DNA from: Marsupella aquatica
Lineage: Eukaryota > Marchantiophyta
Assembly: GCA_973895155.1 (NCBI GenBank)
Contig: OZ316893.1
Location: forward strand, 7,626,001-7,690,000
Direction of reading: 5' to 3'
Length of the DNA stretch: 64,000 bases
This document shows positions 34,942 to 48,113 of this stretch, in pieces. The position numbers and the translations under genes are program-made. Each line of letters opens with the position of its first letter. Within the stretch, counting starts at the first letter, position 1. Under the pieces are notes generated by a model that was given only the letters and a program-made list of their open reading frames with translations, did not search any database and was not told where the DNA came from.

Positions 34942-37900
34942 GGACGCATTGTGGTTTTTATTCGCCATTTTAGAGTTGTTTTGACCGGATCTGTGATTTG
35001 GCACGGTATACCGACTTCATGATGTACAATGTGAAGGGTTGTCATCGATACAATCGAATTCTATAAGAAGCATGTTACGCTCGCTCTGTCCCTCGTAGCA
35101 ACGAATGTAATCTTGGTAAGGTAACCTGTTTACTGGTTTGATCATCACTAACGGCTGACGACTTCCACCATTTAGAGCTTGGACAGACATGTAGGTGACA
35201 TTTTGAAAAGGCAAATGAGGCGGAAATCAGAGCACAGGCTGAACAACCATGGTTAGCTGCGTCAATTTCGTACAGGTGCAGTGGAACTATGTGAAATATC
35301 CAGAGAGCCCATTTGATTGATTACTGCTAACGCAAAGGTTTACTGATAGTCAAGAGGGGACTCTGCCTTCACTGGATATTGAAACCTGGCCGTCAAATCA
35401 AGTCTTGCTCGCTCTGACTCCGTAAGGTAGTGATCAAGTAGAGTGGGGAACATCTCGATCAGGGACGATAGAATTGCCAGTAATTCACAGTTTATCCTGA
35501 TTTTAACTTGGTCGAGAATCGTTTGTAGCCTAGTATCAGGTAGCCTGGTGTAGTTGTAACTCGAGGTAAGGTGTCAGCTGTGTATAATGCAGAGAAGTGC
35601 GGACTGTTTGAAGACATTTTTCACGGTAACAGCTGGCGGCTGGCAGACTTTCGCCGACGAGATTTAAATGGGCCCGTTTTGTGGCTTCCTGCTGGATTGT
35701 TTATTCAGTAGGTTTTGATATTGATGAAGGCTTGGATGGTTTGCAGGACGAGCGGCCTCAAAGAATGTGTCGTTTGCACTGTCACCATCCACCCCAGCAC
35801 AGTCGCACAGTGTTCGCCCATCTAACGGTGATGTGAGGAAGAGAAGCTCACGCTGAGAAACGCTCTGCCTCTCTCTGTTTCTGTCTTCTCTTCTAAAGGC
35901 AGGAAAATTAGGGTCTGGTTCTCATGATCACCTCAAGAATTTCAGCTGCTGGCTTTTACAGCCGACACATTTCAGCACTCGTTTGAGCTCGCTTACTTGG
36001 AAGGGAGTCATATCTTAAGTCAATCCTCGGGCATTCTCGAATCAGTTCCAACCCTTTTGGATAAGCAGATACCTTAGCTCCAGTTTAAGGTGGCATGTAG
36101 ATGTCTTGATCTGTGATAGCCCCTCCTATGTAGCAGTTTGTCATAGTCTTTTCAAATAGAGCCAAGAAAATGACTGGTCAGTTGGCCATGGTGTTGCAGT
36201 TTCAACAAAATAGATGCAGTTGTGATCGCTTGGATCACGGGTCTAGTTTTAAAACGGGCCGATGGGTCATAGGTTCATCTCTATGGCGTTCAAGCACAAG
36301 ACAATAGTTATTAGAGGTTTGTTGTTTAATAGCTCTGCTCGCATGTGAGTACTTACGGCATCTCTACGTGTGCCACAGTATAATCACTGGCAATCTTATA
36401 CAGTAATTGGTTATAGCCAAGAAAGGATACAAGCCACGGTTGGAAATTACCTTAGACATGGTTTTATGGCGTGATTTTGTCTGTAAGAAGACTTAAGTCC
36501 CATGTAATCCTCGATTTTTCTTGCTCCTAAAGGATTCTCCTACTTGAGTTTTGGCTCAAAAAGGCAGAAGGGCTTAAATCTTGTTTGCAAAGACTTCAAG
36601 GGGACATGACCTGCGCTTTGGGAAGATATCATAGCTATCGAGATCTACTTAGGGACTGTTGTATCCCTGTTAAGCCAGTGGCCTATTTTCCAAGGCAAGA
36701 GGGTTTTGGTGAAGATATTGTGAGCTGTTAGATTGAACTAGAGGCCTTTTAGCTGCCTGAAAAAGACGGCCTGCATAATCAAACTATTCTCCCGAGAATG
36801 GTGAATCACACGTGAAGTTCAATGGAAAGACAGACCATAAGGAGATTTCAACATAATTTACTGCCTGACCAAGATTAGTGGGAAAACGGAGCGATACTGA
36901 CGAAACCTAGTACCCTCTCTGAAAATATAGAAGGTGAAAACTGGAGTAATTCTATCCGTCGAGCGACGCTGTAATATGGTGATGTGTGGTTTCGCGAAAT
37001 TATCAAGCTAGAACTTTTGGTTTTTCTTTTCATTATCTTGCCGGATTTGTGTTTACAAGGTGAATACAGAGAATCTCTGTGTCAACAACTCAAAATGATC
37101 TCGGTGTGTTTGGCCATTTCTTACCAGACTTACTTTTCAGTTGTGCTCAGTTGGGCTTTAGTCATTTTGCTGTCCAGATTCGATTCTTTGGTTTTCTTGG
37201 TTTTCTCCGTTGTTTCCCTCTTTATTGGGTTTATTGGGTGTTTTGCTGTCCTGAGAGACCTCATAAGATGCTTTTTGTTCTTTGGAGAGATCTATAAATT
37301 TCCACGATCCATGTAGTGTGAGAGCGATGCATTGGAACAATCTTCCGTATCAATTCGTTCCTCTCACTCTCCTAAGGCAAACCGTCAATGGGGCTTGTGT
37401 GCTTGTTATTATTTGGGAGAGATATAATCATATAAATTTCTACCATCCATGTTGAGTGGGAGAGAAGGTCGAGATCTCATCACCTCTGCTGGGAAGTACC
37501 GTAACACACAATGACTGAATGGATCCAGTGGACTGAATTTGGACCGTTGTCAGGTTTGCCTCTCGAGTCTCCTCGACTAAGGAATCATTCTGTTCGTCAC
37601 AACGGGATTTCGGGACTCTACAACTCGGGAATCCAAATAGGCGCATGGCACACAAAACGAATGGACAATTTTGTTTCGAGAACCGTGCAAACCAACCAGC
37701 AAGACAGTACAGCACACATAAGCGAGTTAACCGCCTGGACCTGGGGCATGGGACCAGGAGTAGACGGAGGGCATGAGAGGCCCATGGGCAGAGAAGAAGA
37801 ACAGTGCACAATGCATGACGGTTTGAGTCTTCAGTGTTGTACAAGGTTTTGCAAACATTGCAAACATTTCTGGAACCATTCAGTCGTCTCCTGGTTCGGA

Positions 37901-38375
37901 TGAAAAGTTGTTGCGCGTGAGTTAGATTGCCAATAAATGTGAGTAATGTAATCGTATTTCAATACAATGTACAATTAACAAACGATTACTGTATATCCAT
38001 GAACTGGCATGGCTCTGGCTGGCACGCAGGGTCGTCCACTTACACAATCATTCGTTCGTGTAACTTCGCGACTTGCCGCGGAGCAGGAAAACCCTTCATT
38101 AACCATCGCTGCCGGGACTCTCCTCGTGACAACCCTATCGATGCTAATTTATGTTTCAATTCTAATATATCTCCCGCAGTGACTGACTAATTGACTTGAC
38201 TAGTCGCCTAGACACCTGCTGTTCCTCCACATTCAGGTTTTATATCATTCTATCATACACGGTCGCAGGCCCGTTTCATTGTTGAAAAAGAGGAAAATCA
38301 TTATGTAGTTAGCTGTAGCTGGTCTGCTAGAAAGCTTCCCAACTCCGCAGATACGCGCGTCCACTAATTTATCGA
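34942..38375. other. Intergenic between convergent VIH and NIP genes
   Basis: Holds the 3' flanks of both genes, which point toward each other. Two blocks at about 37288-37330 and 37428-37462 share ATAAATTTC(C/T)A(C/C)(G/C)ATCCATGT..GTG.GAGAG and are an old duplication. Frames of 60-134 codons at 37440-37903 overlap on opposite strands and show no domain. No gene is supported. Confidence 0.45.
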
Positions 38376-40959
38376 TCAGCGTCGGATGGTCTTGGCTGTC
38401 TTGAGTGCTTCCAGCTCCATCAGGGTCGGTTGTGACCCTCTGATCAAGTTGTAGCCCCAGGCACCGAACACGGCACCCACGGTTGGGCCCACGACGTATA
38501 CCCAGAGGGCCCTGTACGCGTTGGCGGCCACTGCTGGGCCGATACTTCTGGCAGGGTTCATGGATGCTCCTGAAATCGGCCTGTTATTTTCGTCATAATC
38601 ACACTCAAATCAGTCTAAAGGACATCAATTGCCCATCAATTGCCGGTTTTCTAACAAATATCAATCCACAATTATCTACTCTACGACAGTAGTTTGCGAC
38701 TCGGATCACTGGACCCCAGACGAAGCACTGATTTCATGCTTGACTCAAAGGCTGGCGCTGCTCAGTCTAACCCATTACTCAACTGGAAGCTGCATAATCG
38801 TAGTGACACAGTACGAAATCCACACAGATGCACTGAGGGACCACCAAATTCCAAATCCGTCAGTCATCTTGGACTCTTGGTCAATTTACTACAGCAATTG
38901 GTCTGCAGTACTACAGTACAATGAGTAAAGAAGGTTCTTCGTATGTTAAGCTGAACTGGGTCCCACGAGTTGAACGCCACAACGCCACATCGAGTTCAAT
39001 TATTATAGCGGTCGCCCACGTACATGCTCTCTCCCCGCCCCCAACTCCACGTTGGTGGGCTGTTATAACTACTACAATTGAAAGCCGCCTATGCTTGCCA
39101 AGATCTTCACGGATTCGGCCAAGACGAGAACGGCCGGAGGGAGGGACACGGACGAAAGGGAGGGAAGAGAGGGACGAAGGAACGCAGGTTACCCACTTAC
39201 CCAGCAAAGAGGGCGTTAAGGGCCACGGCCGAGCCAATTGCAATACCTGCCAACTCTCCCACCTGTATGTGTTCATACAAACGAACGTTCAATACGAAGA
39301 GCACAGGTGTAGCCGGAGCACATTCAAGAGTGATGGTCTTGATATACGTTGTTAAGATCTAGAGATATCGTTAGAAATGGAATACTGTGAAATCTTTCGA
39401 GGGGCAAATAAGTAATCTATGCGAAGAAGGTAGATCGTCAAAATGGCACCAAAGATAAAAATGAAGGTGTGGCGGGAAAATTGTGATCCAAATAGATTTG
39501 ACATGTTCAATTTCTCCATACGCAGCTTCTCCAAGCACGGTAAGGAAGATCCCCCAGTTTACAAGAGACTTGGTTTGCCAGGCCTTTCGATTCCTGAGAG
39601 GAGGCGGGAGGAGAAAACATTACTCACAGCGCGAGTATCTGTCGCAACAGCAGACACCACGAACATAAGGATGAAGCCGGTGATGATCTCCAGAACGAAG
39701 GACTGCCCGTCGCTACCAGCGGGTAGAGTGGCCCCGAGATGCCCATGATCCCCGAATATAAACCTGAGACAATACCCTGCACAGATTCCAGCCGCTATTT
39801 GACCGCCAATGTAGAACGGCACCTGCGGTGTACAACAGTGCAATTGACCCCTGAGTTTAGTGCAATCCATCATCTGTTGTTGACTCGACTTATCTCGATC
39901 TCGATCCTCTACGACCCCCGTGTACCCAACTTCCGCTAAAGACTATGCTTGATGGAAAGATTGCTTATCTAGGCGAGCATTCTGGCAAGCAGGACATCGA
40001 AAGCACTCACATCTTTCCAGGGAAAATGCCGCACAGTTGCAAAGGCAATGGTGACCGAAGGATTTAAGTGTGCGCCTGAAATGTGACCCACGGCATAAAT
40101 CATGATCATGACCACAATCCCGAATGATAACGATATGCCCACATGCGTCACCGCTCCATTGAGCTTCGCATCCACCACCGCAGACCCACAACCGGCGAAC
40201 ACCAGGATGAAAGTAGCAATGATTTCTGCTCCAACCTGCTTGAACACAAGGATGTCTCCTAGTTAGCTGGTGATATTGGCCGTTGGCATTGTTGTTCTCA
40301 AGGGATGTGGTCTTCACTCACTCTTTGCATTGACGTCATTGAGGATGTCTACGTTCAGACTCGTTTGGTTCGTCTAAGCTTCAAATGCATGTTATTTAGC
40401 TTCCCAGCAGCAATACTGCGGACAGTATCACAAGCTCCTAAGTATTACAACTTCGATGAGGACTGCGTAGAGGGGTCCAGACATTGAAACTTTTCAAAGT
40501 CTGCAGTAGGCTAGTCCTCACCGAGAAGTTCGGAGCGAGTGCTTTCAATGCAGCATGCAAGCCAAAAAAGATTAATGTGCGAGGAAGCTGTTCCAAGATG
40601 TGATAATTGCCAAAAAGATGAGAGATCTTGAGAAACTATACCACTACGACAAACAATAGCATAGTACAGAGATGAAAACCATCAGTGTGCAACCGATAGT
40701 AGGAACTTACCTTTCGCAGAAGACATGTATATGGCAATTTCAGGGATCCCAAATATCCACACCCTGGTTGATCGTCTGCGAGAGGCATATCGACGGTCTG
40801 GTCAAGGGGAGAATTCTCAAATCGCTGGCTCAACGACGGATGTTTCGCTGCAGCAGGAGGAACGTCAATTGGAAGACGGGTATCGTTCCCCAGCACATAA
40901 TGGTCCTTGGCTTGGAGTTTCGCTCTTCCTGCCATCTGGTCGTTCGAATGATCTGCCAT
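38376..40959 (-). CDS. NIP: NIP-type aquaglyceroporin (nodulin 26-like intrinsic protein)
   Basis: A membrane channel of the NIP family; relatives pass glycerol, boric acid, silicic acid or arsenite. Five exons with matching phases give 311 residues: 40711-40959 (83 aa hydrophilic N-terminus ending CLLRK), 40011-40235, 39628-39822, 39201-39262 and 38376-38580 (stop TGA). LRK joins VGAEIIATF exactly as in plant NIP5-type proteins. Six hydrophobic helices are visible. The pore motifs are NPS at 141-143 ([11 protein letters not shown]) and NPA at 252-254 ([14 protein letters not shown]). By eye alignment the aromatic/arginine filter is F121, I230, A249, R255, close to the F-A-A-R type reported for Physcomitrella NIP5 and unlike Arabidopsis NIP5;1 (A-I-G-R). 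NPS in loop B and [15 protein letters not shown] support NIP subgroup II-like affinity. All splice sites are GT-AG. The start is the only ATG opening exon 1. Confidence 0.93.
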
Positions 40960-43900
40960 TTTCCTGGCTGCAAACAGATTGTCGTCTGCTTACGAGTAGT
41001 CCTGACACCTGCAGCACGTACGTACCGGCACCTAACGATGATCCTCTACCGTTACATGCATTGACATCCTTAATTGGAAGGAGCCAGCCAGTGCAGCAAC
41101 CCCACTACTGTGAACTCGTTAAGCCGTGACGAAGTAATTCTGGCTCGTTCAACTTGGGACGTCAGAACAGGACTGCAATACAAGTCATGCACGCGCGCGC
41201 ACAGTTGTAAGAGAGCAGCGATGAAGAAAGCTGAAGCTTCATTGATTGAAACAATTGCGGAATCCCACAAATCGATCACCACACAAACCCATTCTCGAAT
41301 GAGACAATCAGTCATTCTCAATCCTGAAATCTCTCACACTAGCACACTTCGCCCCTTGTAACATTCGATTGACGTGCTGACAGGTCTAGCTAGGCAGCAA
41401 GAATCACAGTCACCACTTCCACATTTGTGACTCCTAGTCGGTCCCGCCCTCTGTCTGAAACCATAATGTATCCAGCGCGGTGGCTTATGGACGAACCAAA
41501 ATTATCTTCCAGGTTTCTATGCCAGACAAAGAATGCAATTCGTTGAGGAGTCTTGCTATATTCGAGGTAGTACATCCCATTTGCACGAATTCGATACTAA
41601 ACATAGATGCTGCCTAAGTAAAGGCGCCATGTCCTGTAGGTATGCCTAAACCAGGTAGCCAACGGAGCACAATTTTCCTTCGGAGTGTAACACGACCCAA
41701 AAGGCAATGCAGAACGATCACTCACTGACAGTAGTAAATTTCAGGAACCGATTGCTCTCACCGCCGTAGTCACCGCCCATGGTGTGACCATCAAATCGAC
41801 CTGGTACTAGTACACTACCAGGACCTCCATCCAATGCGCATCAAAATCCAGCCAGGACGGGTCCCTCCTTGACAATGGACAGTGAACTATCCGATTCGTG
41901 TCATCGAAGAAAAAGACCAACACAAAACTCAAGTCGGACCTTGACTAGCTAGAAGATACGTGAAACCGTCAACTCTGATAAGTTAAGACCTACTGGTCGC
42001 TTTTGCATCCGCAGAACTGAAACACACAGGGATTCACAAAACACACTGCCAGAAGCACGTACTGGACTGACTGACTGATTCTCCGACTGGACTACCTTCA
42101 TGAGTGATCAACTCAATCAGCTGCTGCTGCTGCGTTCACATCAATGAAGCAAGCAATCAGCTCGACTACCTTCCGTGCTAGCGAGATGAAACTTTCGGGT
42201 TCGTAACCGCGCTTAGACTGTCCGGGGGGCTTCTACGAAGCGACATGCCAGGGTGGAAGGTGGTGGGTCATGCATGGGCGAGAGCCCCTGGGCCCGTTCC
42301 GCTGTGGGCCTCGATTCTTCACTGATCAAACTCGCTACTTTATTTTCATTTTAGTTTTCTAACATGCAAGCTCTACTCCTGACTCGCAAGAGCACTAGTC
42401 GGAGAAGTGTTGGCATTACCAGTTACTATCCGTTGGCCTAGCAAGTCGACTGGGATATGGAAAAATGGGAAGAGAGTCTCCAGAGGAGGAGAGACGATCC
42501 GAAGTACAAACACATATTAGAGAGACAGATAGACACTGACTGTACCGTGGTACTTGAGGAGAGCGGCGAGCAGTTCTGACACAGCAGCGTTACTTCCGTA
42601 ATGACGATCTGATCATAAACAACATAGCCCAGAAGAAGAAGAGCAAACGATTTCGCTCTCTAGACTCTCGACAACTACCTCAGGGCTAATTCTCAGACAT
42701 CACATCACCCGGATACAGTTCTGTTGGATCTCTCAGAGACCGACAGCAGGTGACAGAACGGACGACCTCTTCTCTCACCTTAATGCCAGTGCGATATCGT
42801 CTGCGTCCTGGAGGCTGGAGCAGTCAGGGAGGCAGGCAAAGCGGGCGAAGAGGTCAAGAGAGCTTCGTTTTGTTGTTCGATCTTGTTTTCCTTCCGAGTA
42901 CACCAACGTTTCGAACGCTAAGGATGATTGGGTAGTTGTAGCAGCCAGACAATTGATGGCGAGACCCTGTGCATGCACTCTCGTCCTTCCAGCTGGTCTC
43001 TGCTTCTCTCGTCCTTTTATTGCCTGCCTGCACTCTCCATGCTCCCTCCTTTCCAGCCTCCACTCCAATCGAGTCCACTCCAGCCAAGCCCAGCCAGCTC
43101 TGCCGTACCCCCTTCCCACACTCCGTAATTACTCACACACTCCATCAATCAGCAGTACTGTCCCACCACCTGACCACCGTAATCAAATCGCATGAATTCC
43201 CGTCTTCCTTAGACTTTACAATTATTTAGCAGGAAGGGTGCAACTCAGCAAGACCGACAGTTTCCCTCTCCCGACATCCCCCCCTCAAAACCATAGACTA
43301 ATTGAATCTCCTCTACAGTCTTCAAGTGGCGGTGCAATTTCCCACTTCTACTCCCAAAACTTAGAGGAAACCTCAAAGTCTACGGTACAAATCGGCAATC
43401 CTACAGACTGACTCTCATATATAAATTAATACAGAATCAATCACTCAGCTTAAGCTCTAATTAACCCTTCAATCAAATAAAAATCTTTTCATCGGCAGTC
43501 ACCCGAGGCTGTAGTTCTAGCGTGGTCCATAATCTATTCATTTCCCACCAACCATATCAAAGACTGAAGTTTGCAGTACAAGTCAGCTCTAAAGCTCCAA
43601 ATCCTTCTATCAGCAGCAGTCAGTCAGTCACCGGTTAGTACCGTAGTTCTCGCTCGGTGCACCCGTAAACGAGAGCTTTGTGAGATCAGCCTTCCATAGT
43701 TCCATCCGTCCATCCAACCATTTCCCACCCACCAGATACGCCACGACGTGGGAATCATCATACAAACAATAACAAAGCATGACGCAATTTCTCCGGGTGT
43801 AAATCGCTGCTCGCTCGAGGCAGGCAGAGCGACAACCGACTCCCATGACTCCATGATCTTCTCAAACTCTCGTCATTTTTCTCGTTCAATTGGTGTGAAT

Positions 43901-44390
43901 TCACAAAATGCTGTGGAGTATCAACGACCTGACGTTGCATTCCTTGGCAAAGCCTCTTCTGTAAAGCTTTTCATATCCCACACGGCAAGCCGAATTTTTA
44001 CAGCAGGAAGGCTTTGGACCAGTGAACGACTGTAGTTACTGCGTTTGTAGTTGACGGTCAGATCTTGTGCTTAGAAACTTACTGTATCGACCGTCGATCT
44101 CTGAACCCATATCATACGGTCGTCGATGGATTTTGGTTGCGTTGAGGGTGCGAAAAAATTTCGCCTCTGTTGTTTACTGCAGTTGATTTTAGTCTTAAGT
44201 ATAGCCAGTAAAGGTCTTACTGCAACTGTGGTGTGGGACTGGTCATGCTATGGTGTGTTGTAGTGCATGGTGAAATCACAGAGATGCCCAGCATGAAACC
44301 TTGTTTCAAATGCTCTGGCTAATTGTGTATCTGACGGCATAGCAAGTAGGGCCTTCGTGCACCCTTGATGCGAGGCAATTTTTCCACACG
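40960..44390. other. Intergenic, NIP promoter side
   Basis: Upstream flank of the NIP gene, then about 2 kb with pyrimidine-rich patches. Overlapping frames at 41070-41361, 42775-43229 and 43624-44035 occur on both strands without domains. A CTGCTGCTGCTGCG run lies near 42120. No gene is supported. Confidence 0.45.
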
Positions 44391-44514
44391 TGCACCTGTA
44401 TGCAAACAAATTCTCAGCATCAACTGCCCTTGGAATTTCTGAACCTGTGCACCTGTATGCAAACAAATTCTCAGCATCAACTGCCCTTGGAATTTCTGAA
44501 CCTGTGCACGTCAA
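44391..44514. repeat. 57-bp tandem duplication
   Basis: TGCACCTGTATGCAAACAAA and the following 37 bp are repeated exactly or nearly so starting at 44391 and 44448, with a partial third start (CCTGTGCACGT). The near-identity indicates a recent event. The 57-bp length keeps a minus-strand frame open by chance. Confidence 0.92.
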
Positions 44515-44535
44515 AAAAGAAACTTCACCCTCGAG

Positions 44536-44719
44536 TGCCCGGCCCTGAGGTGTTTGCTTGAATGATGGACCCTCAAAATGAGCAGTATTACTTGATGAGA
44601 CCCCCTAAGGTTGTGGATAAATTGAATTAAGGTCTATCAAGGGCCTGGGTCACTCAGAGGGTCCATCAATTAACACTTTGTTTTCATATTGAGGGTCCAT
44701 CAAGCATATGGGCCGGGCC
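44536..44719. mobile_element. Fold-back element, copy F1 (GATGGACCC family)
   Basis: Left arm GATGGACCCTCAAAATGA and TTGATGAGACCCCCT. Right arm AGAGGGTCCATCAATT and TTTCATATTGAGGGTCCATC. The arms are reverse complements in nested order, enclosing about 60 bp. An outer pair GCCCGGCCC/GGGCCGGGC brackets it. No coding capacity. The size and structure fit a fold-back MITE. Related copies lie at 46976-47122 and 59581-59712. Confidence 0.65.
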
Positions 44720-44722
44720 TTT

Positions 44723-46975
44723 GCACAACCTTCCATCCATCTGCATTTCAAGATAGCACACCAAAGAAATTCCCCTTATTACAAGTAAATGGGCTTAGTG
44801 CCTCATGATGTTTTAGCGAATGCCCAAATAAAAAAACAATTATTTCATGTGCGGTTTCACAGCGCCCTACCTAACTGTACTGCCAAGTATACAATGTTAA
44901 TATGCTGGAGTGAGAAACAATTCAGGATTTCAGGGGGTCCTCCTGCAGTTCCATGCAAGATTTCACCGATAGGGACTTTACTGTACACTGCAACGTAGCT
45001 GTGTCTTCATGGAAGATTTCTACCGATTGAGAACTTCTAAATATCGAGCATATTACTGTTGTGTACATTATTGTGGAGTTGACCCAGGATTGTTTTAACC
45101 GGTTTGGCCACATTCAAAAAGACTAGATGCATATTCTGTCGCCTTCGCGAATGGTTTATTCTGTACAAAATTGTGAAGTTGACCCAATACTTGAATGTTG
45201 GCCACATTAAAAAACACTGAGTGAAAGGATTTTAGTTTCCCCTAGCGAACATTCATTCGCTTACTCTCTCGGACACTCTCTCTCGGACACGTATTTTTTC
45301 TCTCGTTTAGGTTCTGCTATGTGGAATCGGGAATCTGGAAAGTATATTCCATAGACTTATTTTGTAGTTAGAGTGTACTCTCTAGTGCAAACTCCATAAG
45401 TACAAAACCTGGCTACTGCAAAGGCCTCCTGTTCTTCCTTTTTATAACAGTGAGTTTGCATTCTTGCAAGTGCCAAGAGGCCTGAAATATTTTGCTAAAC
45501 GAGAGCTTTATAAGTTGAAACCCTTTCATAAGTGCAGATGTACACTTCTCTTTAAGCGCACAAGCCCATCAAATTGCATGTCCCAAGTGCATGCTCTTTT
45601 TGAGTAGACACAAATTGCAGTTATGGAGTAGGATACCAAATTTAGGGATGTATAATTTGGGTCGCAAGTCCTGAATGCCCCCTGACCAGGCTAATCTTAT
45701 CAATAAGTGCACAATTCTATAGTTTTGCACATATCCCATAGTGCAAAACCCCTTTCATATACACCTGATCCTTTCTCCCAAGAGGGTGCACTTAGGGAGT
45801 GTTAACTATATTAGAGTTCCTTATACAATATTAGACTTGTTTCAACCATTTCAGCCACATTAATTATTTTCTTTCCTCTGTGAATGATTATTTAACTCGG
45901 ACACTAATTTGTTAACTCTTGTTTAATTAGGTTCTTCTATGCTATAAGCCTGAGTGCCCTTTCTTTGAACCTAAATTGACGTGAGTACATGCAAACCCCT
46001 TCCTGAAGTTGCCCATTTTCAGAGACTCGCCCCCACCCTGCTTATCCAATTACCACTTGTATCCCCAAGTCCTGCAATAATTATACCACTTAGTCATAGT
46101 TGAGAGGTTTCACACGGGGTTTCACAGAGTTTGACTCTAGACCATAGGCCCTAAAGAGCAAGTTTCAACTGTGATTATAAGCTAGACTCAGGAACCTTTT
46201 TATGGTTATTTTGCCGTCCCTGTCCAGTATTGAACTTGTTTCAACCTTTTGACCCAGTTCAAGTCAGATTAGAAAAACACTAAAGTAATTTTCTTCCCTT
46301 TGGTGATGTGTATTTGTGTTGCGCAAGTGTTATAGTTTGTGTTCCATAAGAATCACAAGCACAGTAATGGATTTGTAAATACAAATAATCAAATAAATTG
46401 ATCATTTATTTTTATATTGTGTTTCAAGTAACCCCTTTAAATTAATTTAGGAACTTTTTTCCTCCCCTCGCTAATCATTGCTTTCCCACTTTGAAACTTA
46501 CACCAGATGACCACACAAACCCCTAGTAGAAACAAGTTTGCATGGTCAAATTGAACCCACCTTTTGGCTCCCAGCAACAATGCACACCGTTATTATATTC
46601 AAGACTATTACAAGTGCAACAATAAAGTTATACATAATAATCATCAGTTGGTGGCAATAATTATCACTTTCACAGATAGAATTAACTATTCACTGACAGG
46701 GGTTCGCCCTTGTTTTGAACATTAATACATCTACTTAAAAAATGTATTGTTCCCTTCAGGTTTCTTTTTTTATTTATATAACTAAGATAGAATAATTGTC
46801 TGTCTAAATTGCTACAGGGAAAAATAGTGAAGCATCTGTAGTTAAGTTCGAGTTATCAGTACCAAACTCCATCAACATATTCAAGGTTGTTTCGGTATCA
46901 ATTGTTGCCCCTTCCCCAGTCATGCTCTTTAAGTACTTTTCTATCGCCATTATACAATTACATGTAGGTCATGAG
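44723..46975. other. Intergenic, AT-rich, no gene seen
   Basis: AT-rich with no recognised coding block. Two diverged copies of GTACA..ATTGTG(G/A)AGTTGACCCA..TTGGCCACATT..AAA lie around 45061-45115 and 45160-45215, and a weaker third (TTGTTTCAACC..) near 45836 and 46230, suggesting an old dispersed tandem family. Confidence 0.4.
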
Positions 46976-47122
46976 CGAGCTTATGGATGGACCCTAAAAT
47001 GCAAAGTGTTTCTTGATGGACCCATGAGTGATCACCCTTGATAGATTTCAAATCAAATACCCAAAAGCTCATGAGGTCTATGAAGTGAAACATTTCAATT
47101 TAGGGTCCATCAAGTACATATC
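46976..47122. mobile_element. Fold-back element, copy F2 (GATGGACCC family)
   Basis: The best preserved hairpin of the family. The left arm runs from GGATGGACCCTAAAATG through CAAAGTGTTTCTTGATGGAC to CCATGAG. The right arm is its imperfect reverse complement (CTCATGAGGTCTATGAAG..TTTAGGGTCCATCAAG). Arms are about 45 bp around a loop of about 55 bp. No open frame. Confidence 0.68.
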
Positions 47123-47582
47123 TCATGATGTGCGTTGGTCAATAATATGATTTGCTTTAGTCAATAATAAACCGACCTCGTTCGCTTCGGTCAATACTGC
47201 TGCTGTTCCTTTCCTTCGTTTCAACTTACATCACACTCCACAGTAAGTTCCACCGTTCCACCGTTCCACAGATAGTCCACAGTGACTGTCACGTCAGATC
47301 GTTCTAATTTGTACGTTCGTAATCTACGCTTCGATCACAATCCAGTGTTCCTCAGCCCTGCACTCTTCAAAATTCTCCATCGTAAGAAACCCTTCTCTTC
47401 GAAAGTAAACGTAGAGAAAGTTGTTGATGGGAAATTGTGAATACCATAGTAGGCACTGGTTGCATCTCGTCAATCTCTATTCTCAGGGGCTCCAACTCTC
47501 CAGATCATTCACATCGTAAACCCTGAACTCCACATGTTCCATTGTTGCTGCTCCTGTTGCTGTTGTTGTTGAATGTTTTGAG
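47123..47582. other. Intergenic, no gene seen
   Basis: No gene. A short GTTCCACCGTTCCACCGTTCCACAG triplication lies near 47245-47272, and a CTGTTGCTGTTGTTGTTG run near 47555-47570 precedes the 103-bp minisatellite. Confidence 0.4.
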
Positions 47583-48113
47583 GCACTGTCTTCAGGCAGT
47601 CGTCAATGTGTGACAGCAAGTTCGAAAGTGACTTCGTTTCTTTCTCTTTTTTCAGAGTTGTTATGACTGTACTCTTTTTCCATGCCTTTTCTTCAGGCAG
47701 CCTTTAATGTGTGACTGCAAGTTCAGAAACTAAGTGAGTTACTCTGTTTCTTTCTCCTTTCTCAGATGACTGTACTCTTTTTCCATGCCTTTTCTTCCGG
47801 CAGCCTTCAATGTGTGACTGCAAGTTCAGAAACTAAGTGAGTTTCTCTGTTTCTTTCTCCTTTTTCAGATGACTGTACTCTTTTTCCATGCCTTTTCTTC
47901 CGGCAGCCTTCAATGTGTGACTGCAAGTTCAGAAACTAAGTGAGTTTCTCTGTTTCTTTCTCCTTTTTCAGAGTTCCTTCCCCCGAATCATCGTTCACAC
48001 AAGTTGCTGCTGCTGTTTTGTTGAACTCCTCTCCGTGCCTTTTCTTCAGTCAGCCTTCAATGTGTGACTACTAGTTCAAAAAGTGAGTTTCTTTTCATTC
48101 TCCTTTTCAGTTT
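47583..48113. repeat. 103-bp minisatellite, about 5 copies
   Basis: Units begin GACTGTACTCTTTTTCCATG at 47665, 47768 and 47871 (exact period 103). A diverged unit lies before and a truncated one after. Each contains TTCAATGTGTGACTGCAAGT and ends in TTTCTTTCTCCTTTTTCAG, which looks like a polypyrimidine tract and 3' splice acceptor. The central copies differ at only a few bases. Confidence 0.88.

Noticed and set aside
36984-37316. 110-codon hydrophobic plus-strand frame between VIH and NIP
   Set aside because: It begins at a GTG, is T-rich and low complexity, has no family signature, and lies in the shared 3' flank of two genes.
37440-37903. Overlapping frames of 130 and 134 codons on opposite strands
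   Set aside because: No domain in either, no splice partners, and mutual overlap suggests chance in a stop-poor stretch.
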